Assembly (NCBI GenBank): GCA_021158595.1
Contig: JAGGUF010000081.1
Location: 1-24,033 of the forward strand
Source of the DNA: a bacterium
GTDB taxonomy: Bacteria; Patescibacteriota; Minisyncoccia; Minisyncoccales; GCA-002788555
Direction: 5' to 3'
DNA: 24,033 nt
Made by a program: the position numbers and the translations under genes. A model generated the notes under the pieces. That model was not told the origin of the DNA and ran no database searches. It was given only the letters and a program-made list of their open reading frames with translations. Position 1 is the stretch's first letter, and every line of letters begins with the position of its first letter. Of the stretch, positions 16,101 through 23,533 are shown piece after piece.

Positions 16101-16321
16101 GGGCATTGGAAGGATATGGAGCAGCCTATACCCTTCAGGAGATGTTAACAATAAAGTCAGATGATGTTTTAGGAAGAGCAGCAGCATACGAAGCAATAGT
16201 AAAGGGGGAGAGAATAAAGACTCCTAATATTCCTTCTTCTTTTAATGTGTTGGTTTCAGAACTAAAATCTTTGGGATTAAATGTAGAACTGATAAAAGGT
16301 TCTACACATAAAGATCTATGA
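13154..16321 (+). CDS. rpoB: DNA-directed RNA polymerase subunit beta
   Basis: The beta subunit forms one side of the polymerase active-site cleft. The 1055-aa protein is compact (E. coli 1342) because lineage-specific inserts are absent. Landmarks in order: 'PYITKRGTFILNGVERVIISQ' region (105-126), 'IDHLGNRRIRTLGELL' (316-331), the rifampicin-pocket region 'LSQFMDNENP' (Met383, Asp384), 'HKRRLSAMGPGGLTRERAGFEVRDV', catalytic-centre lysines in 'GDKLAGRHGNKG' (824-835), and the C-terminal clamp segment 'GQRFGEMEVWALEGYGAAY'. Asp, His and Ser at the main rifampicin-contact positions are the sensitive-type residues. The gene has its own promoter and leader, has no rplJL upstream, and overlaps rpoC by four bases. 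Confidence 0.98.
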   Translation: MRKKNFGKYSFKFPYPDLIGFQFESYKDFIEKRLKKLFQEFSPIRDYGEREFELWFKTPILHKPKITEEEARNINFSYEGSLVVPCILKIKSLGKEKKGEVYFCNFPYITKRGTFILNGVERVIISQIIRSPGVFFTATSFYGRKLFGAKIIPNRGAWLEFETDLNGVIWVKIDRRRRVLVTTLLRFFGIEKDEEIREIFKEDIKGAEVDYIKETLQKDTTKNRNEAMIEIYSHLRPSDLATLENAKGFLEAMFFDPKRYDLSEVGRWRMQQRLKISKNSDRENRLLTKRDIILTIKEIIRLNKDPKAEPDNIDHLGNRRIRTLGELLDSKLRVAMLRIERNIKDRMSTIEPEEAEPKNIINPRPFASQVREFFTLSSLSQFMDNENPLAELEHKRRLSAMGPGGLTRERAGFEVRDVQPSHYGRICPIQTPEGQSVGLITHLALFARINPLGFLETPYFKVKDGRVTKEIEYLNAYEEEKYNIAPATTARDASGKFIEKKAEARAKGEPKVIDVKKIDYIDVSPQQILSVGASLIPFLEHDDANRALMGSNMQKQSVPCIQPEVPLVSTGIEERVARDSRQLIVAEEEGEVKEVDASHILVKTKDGRLKNYSLSKFVRSNQYTSISQRPIVKEGDKVKKGDILAEGAAVASGALALGKNLLCAFMPWRGANYEDAIVISNRVVKNDVFTSVHIEDFTCDVRETKLGPEITTNDIPNVSEAKLRNLDKDGIIRIGAEVEAGDILVGKVSPKGEEELSPEEMLLKKIFGEKAKEIKDTSLVLPHGKRGKVIRVKIFDRAKGFKLEPGVIKRIQVEVAYLRKILVGDKLAGRHGNKGIISKILPEEEMPFLEDGTPVDIIINPLSIASRMNIGQVLEAHLGFAAKKLNYRAICPPFDGPSEEEIKRELKKANLPESGKVQLFDGKTGLPFKEKITVGYIYMMKLIHMVEDKVHARSVGPYSLITQQPLGGKAQFGGQRFGEMEVWALEGYGAAYTLQEMLTIKSDDVLGRAAAYEAIVKGERIKTPNIPSSFNVLVSELKSLGLNVELIKGSTHKDL

Positions 16322-19300
16322 GCAAGGTAGAAGATTTTGATTCAATAAAAATTAGACTAGCCTCTCCAGAAGAAATTCTCTCTTGGTCTCAGGCTGAACG
16401 AGCATTGGGAAAGGGACAGGGTGAGGTCCTAAAGCCAGAGACTATTAATTATCGAACTCAGCGACCCGAGAAGGATGGTCTCTTTTGTGAAAAGATATTC
16501 GGACCCACCCGGGATTATGAGTGTTACTGTGGGAAATATAAACATGCTCGTTATAAGGGTGTAATATGTGATAAATGTAAGGTGGAGGTGACAAAATCAT
16601 CAGTAAGAAGAGAAAGAATGGGTTATATAAAACTAGCAGCACCGGTAGTGAATATCTGGTTTTTACGAGGTATTCCTTCAAGAATTGGACTTCTTTTGGG
16701 GCAATCAATGCGAAAGGTTGAAAGTGTGGTTTATTTTATGGCTTATATTGTCACAAATGTAGATGAGAAGGCTAAAAAAGAGATAATCTCAAATATAACT
16801 GCTGAAAAGCAGGCAGTTTTAAGAGAAGAGAAAATCCTCTTAAAGAAGGAGAAAGAGAAGTTAAAGAAAGAGAAACTTGAGAGAGAAATTCTAAACAGAG
16901 AGAATGAGATAAAAAAATTAAAATGGGGTTGGATAGAGATTAATATGGATTCCAATAAAAGAAAGGAGTTACTAAGGGAAATAGAGGGATTAGAGGGAGG
17001 AGTTATTCCGAAAGTTAAGACAGGAGATATAAGAGCAATAGTAGAAAAGGTATTTAGTCAAGAAGAGGATCTCTCAAGAAAAATAAAATTGTTAAAATTA
17101 ATAATAGAAAGATTAAAGAAGGAGATAGAACTGGCTTTAGAAGAAATAAAGTCCATTAATAAGTATGAGATTTTTTCAGAAACTTCCTTTCGGAAGTTTT
17201 CTCTTCTTTTTGGAGAGTGTTTTAAGGGAGATACGGGGGCAGAGGCAATAAAGAAGTTGCTGGAGGAGATAGATCTTAAGGAATTAGAGAAAAAATTAGA
17301 GAGAGAATATAAAAAGTCTGATAAGAATCAAAATATTCTCCGGAGGTTAGAGTTGGTTCGATCTTGTATTAATTCAGGAATACGGCCTGAATGGATGTGT
17401 TTTACCTATCTTCCTGTTCTTCCTCCAGACTTAAGACCAATGGTTCAATTAGATGGAGGAAGATATGCTTCTTCTGACTTAAATGATCTTTATCGGAGAG
17501 TGATTAACAGAAATAATAGGCTTAAGTACCTGAAGGAGATTGGGGCTCCTGAGGTCATAATTCGAAATGAAAAAAGAATGCTCCAGGAAGCAGTTGATGC
17601 CTTAATTGATAATAAAGCCAGAAGGACTCAGGGGGGAGGGATTTCTTTAGGTAGCAAAAAGGAACTAAAATCCCTTGCCGATATGCTTCGGGGAAAGGAA
17701 GGAAGATTTCGGCAAAATCTTTTAGGAAAAAGGGTAGACTATTCTGGGAGATCAGTAATTGTGGTTGGTCCGGAACTTCGATTGGAGGAGGTAGGACTGC
17801 CGAAGAAGATGGCTCTTGAACTCTTCAAACCTTTTATTATCAATAAGATTATCGAACGGGGACTTGCTCATAATGTAAGGGGGGCTGGACTTTTGATTAG
17901 CGAGGGAAGAAAGGAGGTGTGGGAAATTCTTGAAGAGATAATTCAGGGGAAATACATTCTTTTAAATAGAGCCCCTACCCTTCATAGACTTTCTATTCAA
18001 GCCTTTAAGCCGGTCCTTATTGAAGGAGAGGCTATCCAGATTCATCCCTTGGTTTGTCCTGCCTTTAATGCTGATTTCGATGGTGATCAGATGGCAGTCT
18101 ATCTGCCTTTATCTGAAGAGGCTCAGAAGGAAGCAAGGGATTTGATGCTTTCTACCAAAGGAATTTTAAAACCGGCTAGTGGTAAGCCAATTGCTGTTCC
18201 TCGACAAGAGATGATTCTTGGTTGTTTTTATTTAACTGATATAAAGCCAAAGGTAAAAGGGGAAGGGAAAATATTTTCCTCTTTAGAAGAAGCAAAGATT
18301 GCTTATGAGTTTGGAAAGATAGATCTTCAAGCCCGAATCAAAATCCGCGTGCCAAAGGAAAATCCGAAATTTAAAAATGTTCGAGATAGGTTTATTGAGA
18401 CAAGTGTGGGTCGAGTACTCTTTAATGAGGTTTTACCTAAAGACTTTCCTTTTCAGAATGAACTTCAAAATTCTAAAAAGGTTCAAAAATTGGTTTCAGA
18501 ACTTATAGATAGATATGGAATAGAAAAGGTAATTCCGATTTTGGATAAGATCAAAGATCTGAGTTTTGAGTATGCTACCCTCTCTTGTAATACATGGGGA
18601 ATGGATGACCTGGTAGTTCCAAAAGAAAAGGAAAAATTAATAAGAAAGGCAATTAAAGAAGAGGAACAAATAAGAAAGCAATATCTTAAAGGATTTTTAT
18701 CAGAATCAGAAAGAAAAGCAAAAGTGATTGAGGTCTGGCAGAGAGTAAAAGATACAATTTCAGATCTGGTGCCAAAAACCCTTCCACGATTTGGTTCCGT
18801 TTTTGCTATTATTGAGTCTGGCTCCAGAGGTTCCTGGTCTCAGCCTAGCCAGATGGCGGGAATGAAGGGATTGGTGGCCAATCCGGCAGGTGAAATTATT
18901 GAAATGCCCATTAAGAGTAATTATAAAGAAGGATTAAGCACATTAGAGTATTTCATTTCTACCCATGGAGCCAGAAAGGGAACGGCTGATACTGCTCTTC
19001 GAACTTCCACTGCAGGATACCTTACCCGAAGGTTGGTTGATGTGGCTCATGAGTTGATTATTAAAGAAAAAGATTGTGGTGATAAGGAGGGAATAGTTAT
19101 TGAGATAAAGGAGGCTGAAGAGTTGGGACAAGATCTTTCCCAGAAGATATTAGGAAGGGTTTTGCTTGAAGATGTAAAGGCTGGAGATAAGGTAATCTTA
19201 AAGAAGGGAGAGTTAATAGATAAAAAGGGAGTAGAGTTAATTAAGAAATCAAAAGTTCAAAAGATAAGAGTGCGCAGTCCTTTAAGTTGTAAGAGTTTAG

Positions 19301-20160
19301 ATGGAATTTGTCAGGCGTGTTATGGTTCTGACCTGACTACTCATAAACTTGTTAAGTTGGGAGAAGCCGTAGGAATAGTGGCTGCCCAATCTATTGGAGA
19401 GCCAGGGACTCAGTTAACAATGAGAACATTTCACACTGGAGGAGTAGCGGGGGTTGGTGATATCACCTTAGGTTTACCCCGGGTGGAAGAACTTTTTGAA
19501 TTAAGAGATCCAAAAAGAGAAGCAATGGTTTTTGAAGAAACAGGAAGGGTGAAAGATATTGTTGAGAGAGAAAAAGGTCTTTCAGTTATTATCGAGACTG
19601 ATAAGAAGAAAAGGAGAGAATATAAGATTCCTGTAAAGACAGGGCTATTAGTAAAGAAGGGTGATACTGTTTTTCCAGGAGAACCTATTTTTGAGGGAGA
19701 AATTGATGTAAAAAAATTGTTTAAAATAGCAGGAAAAAGAGCAGTCCAGAAATATCTCTTAAAAGAAATCCAGAGAATATATGCGGGAGAGGGAGTGGCT
19801 ATTCATGATAAACATATCGAGACCATAATTCATCAAATGTTCTCTCGGGTAAAGATTACAGATCCTGGTGATTCTAACTTTTCTCCTGGAGAGGTTGTTT
19901 CCAAATTAAGATTTTTCGAGGAAAATAAGAAATTAAGAGAGAAAGGAAAGAAAGAAGCAAAAGCAAGAGTGATGCTTTTAGGATTGACTAAGGTAGCCTT
20001 AACTACAGATAGTTTTCTTTCAGCCGCTTCTTTTCAAGAAACTTCACGGGTCTTAATTAAAGCGGCAATAGAGGGAAGCGAGGATAAATTGAGAGGATTA
20101 AAAGAAAATGTTATAATAGGAAAACTAATCCCAGCAGGGACAGGTTTTAGAAGAGAATAA
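16318..20160 (+). CDS. rpoC: DNA-directed RNA polymerase subunit beta'
   Basis: Catalytic subunit of RNA polymerase, 1280 aa. It has the N-terminal zinc site (Cys69, Cys71, Cys84, Cys87), the rudder/lid region, the Mg2+-binding 'NADFDGD' (584-590), the bridge-helix and trigger-loop region with 'MAGMKGLVANPAGEIIEMPI', the second zinc site (Cys920, Cys991, Cys998, Cys1001) and the C-terminal 'FLSAASFQETSRVL'. Two insertions stand out: about ten residues (25-34) between 'SWS' and 'GEV' in the N-terminal motif, and a very Lys/Glu-rich, coiled-coil-like segment at about 150-282. The ATG lies in the ATGA overlap with rpoB, so the two are translationally coupled. Confidence 0.98.
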   Translation: MSKVEDFDSIKIRLASPEEILSWSQAERALGKGQGEVLKPETINYRTQRPEKDGLFCEKIFGPTRDYECYCGKYKHARYKGVICDKCKVEVTKSSVRRERMGYIKLAAPVVNIWFLRGIPSRIGLLLGQSMRKVESVVYFMAYIVTNVDEKAKKEIISNITAEKQAVLREEKILLKKEKEKLKKEKLEREILNRENEIKKLKWGWIEINMDSNKRKELLREIEGLEGGVIPKVKTGDIRAIVEKVFSQEEDLSRKIKLLKLIIERLKKEIELALEEIKSINKYEIFSETSFRKFSLLFGECFKGDTGAEAIKKLLEEIDLKELEKKLEREYKKSDKNQNILRRLELVRSCINSGIRPEWMCFTYLPVLPPDLRPMVQLDGGRYASSDLNDLYRRVINRNNRLKYLKEIGAPEVIIRNEKRMLQEAVDALIDNKARRTQGGGISLGSKKELKSLADMLRGKEGRFRQNLLGKRVDYSGRSVIVVGPELRLEEVGLPKKMALELFKPFIINKIIERGLAHNVRGAGLLISEGRKEVWEILEEIIQGKYILLNRAPTLHRLSIQAFKPVLIEGEAIQIHPLVCPAFNADFDGDQMAVYLPLSEEAQKEARDLMLSTKGILKPASGKPIAVPRQEMILGCFYLTDIKPKVKGEGKIFSSLEEAKIAYEFGKIDLQARIKIRVPKENPKFKNVRDRFIETSVGRVLFNEVLPKDFPFQNELQNSKKVQKLVSELIDRYGIEKVIPILDKIKDLSFEYATLSCNTWGMDDLVVPKEKEKLIRKAIKEEEQIRKQYLKGFLSESERKAKVIEVWQRVKDTISDLVPKTLPRFGSVFAIIESGSRGSWSQPSQMAGMKGLVANPAGEIIEMPIKSNYKEGLSTLEYFISTHGARKGTADTALRTSTAGYLTRRLVDVAHELIIKEKDCGDKEGIVIEIKEAEELGQDLSQKILGRVLLEDVKAGDKVILKKGELIDKKGVELIKKSKVQKIRVRSPLSCKSLDGICQACYGSDLTTHKLVKLGEAVGIVAAQSIGEPGTQLTMRTFHTGGVAGVGDITLGLPRVEELFELRDPKREAMVFEETGRVKDIVEREKGLSVIIETDKKKRREYKIPVKTGLLVKKGDTVFPGEPIFEGEIDVKKLFKIAGKRAVQKYLLKEIQRIYAGEGVAIHDKHIETIIHQMFSRVKITDPGDSNFSPGEVVSKLRFFEENKKLREKGKKEAKARVMLLGLTKVALTTDSFLSAASFQETSRVLIKAAIEGSEDKLRGLKENVIIGKLIPAGTGFRRE

Positions 20161-20168
20161 CCCCTGTC

Positions 20169-20198
20169 TTGAGATTGATTTTCTGATGCTATTACAAT
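20169..20198 (+). promoter_or_regulatory. Candidate promoter of ftsK
   Basis: TTGAGA (20169-20174), an 18-base spacer and TACAAT (20193-20198), the same -10 hexamer as the rpoB promoter. Transcription would begin near 20205, about 35 bases before the ftsK ATG. Confidence 0.5.
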
Positions 20199-20240
20199 TA
20201 CAGGAGAGGAAGTTAATACAAAGAGGAATTTTTGCCAAAT

Positions 20241-22313
20241 ATGAAGAGAAAAAGAAAAGCCGAACTTCCTTCTCTAAGCCTCTCTTCTGATACCAAAAAA
20301 GGTATTTGGGGCCTCATTTTTATCTTCTTTGCTGTATTTTTTGCTTTTTCTCATTTCCATCTTACAGGGAAGGTAGGAGAAGGTGTTTCTAAGGTGTTAA
20401 CTTTACTTTTTGGAGGTGGAAGTTGGCTGATTATAATTTTGTTTTTCTTACAAGGAGTGATTTTGTTTTTTTCAAAGCGGCCTTCTCCATACCTTTCCAC
20501 CATCATTGGAGGAATTCTCTTTTTGATTTCCTTCTTTTCCATTCTTGAACTTATTTCAGAAAATCTCGGAGGCTATTTTGGAAGGATATTGGTTTCTCTG
20601 CCAAAAGAACTTCTTGGGGTAGCAGGAAGTTGGATTTTCTTTATCACATTATTCTTGGTCTCAATTTCTATTCTATTTAACATCTCAATTTTCTCAATCT
20701 TTAAGAGAAAGGAGAGAGAAAATAAAGAGAATGAGCAACCGCATATGTTAAAGGAGGGAGAGGCTGATTTAAAAATAAAAGAGATTTCGCCTATTAAGGA
20801 GGTAAAGGAACAGATCAAACTTACAACCTCAAAAATTTTTAAAGAACCTAAGAAGAAATTTAAATACAAGACCCTTCCTCTTGACCTTCTTGAAAAAGAA
20901 AGGAATCAGGCAGTAGCAGGAAATCTTCGAGCAAATGCTCAGATTATAAAAAGAACCTTTCAAAACTTCGGAATTGATGTAGAGATGGGAGAAATTAATA
21001 TTGGTCCTGCTGTCACTCAGTATACCTTAAAGCCAGCCGAAGGAATAAAACTTTCAAAAATCTTGTCTCTTCAGAATGATCTCGCTTTATCATTGGCTTC
21101 ACATCCAATCAGAGTAGAGGCTCCTATTCCTGGAAAGTCATTGGTAGGGATTGAGGTTCCGAATCGAAAAAGAGCAGAGGTTAGATTGGCAAACCTTCTC
21201 TCTTGTCCTGAGTTTCTTTCTCTTCCACCAATGGGTTTTCCATTAGGAAGGGACGTAAGGGGAAAACCATATTTTTCTGATTTATCCTCAATGCCTCATC
21301 TTCTTGTTGCCGGAGCCACTGGTTCTGGAAAGACTGTATTTTTAAACTCTTTAATTTTATCTTTGCTCTGGCGAAATAATCCTCAAAATCTTCGGTTTAT
21401 TTTAATCGATCCCAAAAGAGTAGAATTTACTTTTTATGCCTCTCTGCCTCATCTTCTTTGTGCCCCTGTGGTTCATTTTAAAAAGGTTATACCTATTCTA
21501 AAGTGGTTGATAGAAGAGATGGAAAGGAGATTTGATATTTTGCATCAAGCAAAAAAAAGAGATATTTTAAGTTATAATAGGTTCATTGAGCAAACCAAAA
21601 AGAAAGGAGAAGAAACAGAGTTTGAGAAACTTCCTTACATTGTCTTGATCATTGATGAATTAGCCGATATAATGTTGGCAAAAGGAAAGGAGTTCGAGTC
21701 TTTGGTGGTAAGGTTAGCCCAAATGTCAAGAGCAGTAGGTATTCATCTGGTTCTTGCTACCCAGCGACCTTCAGTGGAGGTCTTAACGGGTCTTATTAAG
21801 GCAAATATCACTTCACGAATTGCTTTTCAACTTCCTACTCAGGTTGATTCAAGAACAATTTTGGATGTAGCCGGAGCCGAGCGGCTTTTAGGAAGAGGGG
21901 ATATGCTCTTTTTATCAAGTGAGTTTACAAAACCGAGAAGATTTCAAGGACCTTTTGTTTCTTCAGAAGAGATAAAAAGAGTGGTTGATTATATAAAGAA
22001 GACGGAAAAGAAAGAACCTCAAGAAATAGAGGAGAGATTAGAAGAGAATCTGGAAAAGATACCAGAGAATGAACTCTCAGGCATAGAAGAAACTGATGAT
22101 GAACTTTATGAAGAAGCAAAACGGATTGCTATCCAGGCTCGAAAGGCTTCGGCTTCGCTTTTTCAGAGACGACTTAAAATTGGTTATGCCAGGGCTGCAC
22201 GACTACTTGATATGTTAGAAGAAAGAGGGATAGTAGGTCCGGGTCAAGGATCAAAACCAAGAGAGGTCTATATAAAAGAAACCGATAATTCAGAGTCGAC
22301 AACCCACAACTAA
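20241..22313 (+). CDS. ftsK: DNA translocase FtsK
   Basis: FtsK/SpoIIIE proteins anchor at the division septum and pump chromosomal DNA during segregation. From the ATG at 20241 the product is 690 aa; an in-frame TTG at 20232 has a better-spaced AGAGG and cannot be excluded. About four N-terminal helices (roughly residues 20-155) are followed by a short charged linker (about 156-205), far shorter than in E. coli, then the alpha/beta motor with Walker A 'GATGSGKT' (358-365) and Walker B 'VLIIDELAD' (468-476), and 'LATQRPSVEVLTGLIKANI'. The C-terminus is a winged-helix gamma domain ('RRLKIGYARAARLLDMLEERGIV') that reads DNA orientation sequences. The predicted promoter is upstream; eno follows after 23 bases. 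Confidence 0.96.
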   Translation: MKRKRKAELPSLSLSSDTKKGIWGLIFIFFAVFFAFSHFHLTGKVGEGVSKVLTLLFGGGSWLIIILFFLQGVILFFSKRPSPYLSTIIGGILFLISFFSILELISENLGGYFGRILVSLPKELLGVAGSWIFFITLFLVSISILFNISIFSIFKRKERENKENEQPHMLKEGEADLKIKEISPIKEVKEQIKLTTSKIFKEPKKKFKYKTLPLDLLEKERNQAVAGNLRANAQIIKRTFQNFGIDVEMGEINIGPAVTQYTLKPAEGIKLSKILSLQNDLALSLASHPIRVEAPIPGKSLVGIEVPNRKRAEVRLANLLSCPEFLSLPPMGFPLGRDVRGKPYFSDLSSMPHLLVAGATGSGKTVFLNSLILSLLWRNNPQNLRFILIDPKRVEFTFYASLPHLLCAPVVHFKKVIPILKWLIEEMERRFDILHQAKKRDILSYNRFIEQTKKKGEETEFEKLPYIVLIIDELADIMLAKGKEFESLVVRLAQMSRAVGIHLVLATQRPSVEVLTGLIKANITSRIAFQLPTQVDSRTILDVAGAERLLGRGDMLFLSSEFTKPRRFQGPFVSSEEIKRVVDYIKKTEKKEPQEIEERLEENLEKIPENELSGIEETDDELYEEAKRIAIQARKASASLFQRRLKIGYARAARLLDMLEERGIVGPGQGSKPREVYIKETDNSESTTHN

Positions 22314-22325
22314 AATTGGTAATAT
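22296..22325 (+). promoter_or_regulatory. Weak candidate promoter before the first enolase
   Basis: TCGACA (22296-22301) and TAATAT (22320-22325) with an 18-base spacer overlap the end of ftsK. A start near 22332 would give an almost leaderless mRNA for the enolase at 22337. The -10 match is only 4 of 6, so this is tentative. Confidence 0.25.
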
Positions 22326-22336
22326 AGAAAATTACT

Positions 22337-23533
22337 ATGGATAAAATTTCAAATGTAAGAGGAAGAAAGATTTTAAATTCAAGAGGAATTCCTACCATAG
22401 AGGTAGAAGTGGAAGCAAAAGGAGTAAGGGGAAGAGCATCAATTCCTGAAGGGAAAAGTGTAGGAAAATACGAAGCCGTTTCTTTACCCCCTGAGGAGGC
22501 CATAGAGAATATCAGGGAAAAGATTGCACCTGCTATTATTGGCAAAGAAGCAAATTTTAAAGAAATTGATAGGGAACTTATAAAAATGGATGGGACCGAG
22601 AATAAGTCTAATCTTGGAGCCAATACAATATTGGGGATTTCTTTGGCCTGTGCCAGGGTTCAGGCTAAACTTGAAAAGAAATCCCTTTTTGATTTTCTTT
22701 CCCAGTTTTTTTCTTCAGAATCAGAAGATAAAAAGGAAATAGATTTAACTGTTCTAATGAATATTGTCAATGGAGGAATGCATGCCTTTGGTGGGCCTGA
22801 TATTCAGGAGTATCATATTGTGATAAAGGGAGAGAACTTAGAAGAAAGTATTTTTTTAGGAGCAGAAATTTATAGAGAGATGAGAAAATTTTTCAAAGGA
22901 AATATTGGAGATGAGGGGGGATTGGTGCCACGGTTTAATGACAATCAGTTCCCCTTAGAGGCAATCTCCAGAGTTATTGCTGAAAAACAAGTAAGAAAAA
23001 AGGTAAGACTTGGTCTTGACGTAGCAGCCTCTCAACTTTTTGATGGTGAAAAATACAAGTTAGGACAAGCCCTGCTTTCTCCTCAAGCACTTTTAGAGTT
23101 TTATCTTCGTCTCTCTAAGAAATTTGACATAGTTTATCTTGAAGATCCTTTCTGTGAAGATGATTATAATAGTTTTACCATTCTTAAAGAAAAGATAGAG
23201 GGCTGTTTAATAGTTGGCGATGATTTAACTGTTACTCATTTTGAGAAGACAAAAAAGGCAATAGAGGAAGAAGCAATTTCTGGGATAGTAGTAAAACCAA
23301 ATCAGGTGGGAACGCTCTCAGAAGTAATTGACATTATAAACTTTGCTCAAAAGAAAGGAATAAAAGTAATTATTTCTCATCGGAGTGGAGAGACCAATGA
23401 TAGTTTTATTGCTGATTTGGCAGTTGCCTGTGGTGCTTGGGGAATTAAAACTGGTGCTCCTGCCAGAGGAGAGGAGGTGGCAAAGTATAACCGACTTTTA
23501 GAAATATATTATGAGAAAAAGTCCCAAGATTAA
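22337..23533 (+). CDS. eno: Enolase, divergent first copy
   Basis: Enolase interconverts 2-phosphoglycerate and phosphoenolpyruvate in glycolysis. The 398-aa protein is about 30 residues shorter than typical. The catalytic and metal ligands all appear intact: 'IQEY' Glu158, 'GDEGG' Glu193, 'LDVAAS' Asp228, 'LEDPF' Glu269, 'VGDDL' Asp295, 'VKPNQVGT' Lys320, 'SHRSGET' His348 and 'IKTGAP' Lys371. Oddities: the substrate-closing loop reads 'PEGKSVGKYEA' instead of PSGASTGxxEA, and the segment after it lacks about ten residues (no R-D-G-D motif). It lies 23 bases after ftsK. Its last 23 bases overlap a second, different enolase gene. It is most likely an active enolase, though a related enolase-superfamily activity cannot be excluded. 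Confidence 0.88.
   Translation: MDKISNVRGRKILNSRGIPTIEVEVEAKGVRGRASIPEGKSVGKYEAVSLPPEEAIENIREKIAPAIIGKEANFKEIDRELIKMDGTENKSNLGANTILGISLACARVQAKLEKKSLFDFLSQFFSSESEDKKEIDLTVLMNIVNGGMHAFGGPDIQEYHIVIKGENLEESIFLGAEIYREMRKFFKGNIGDEGGLVPRFNDNQFPLEAISRVIAEKQVRKKVRLGLDVAASQLFDGEKYKLGQALLSPQALLEFYLRLSKKFDIVYLEDPFCEDDYNSFTILKEKIEGCLIVGDDLTVTHFEKTKKAIEEEAISGIVVKPNQVGTLSEVIDIINFAQKKGIKVIISHRSGETNDSFIADLAVACGAWGIKTGAPARGEEVAKYNRLLEIYYEKKSQD

Noticed and set aside
20139..20168. Intrinsic terminator after rpoC (GACAGG/CCTGTC)
   Set aside because: The stem is six base pairs with a loop of about 18 and no T-run follows.
22174..22623. Minus-strand 149-aa open frame
   Set aside because: It lies antisense across the end of ftsK and the start of the enolase, both well supported, and its product looks like no protein family.
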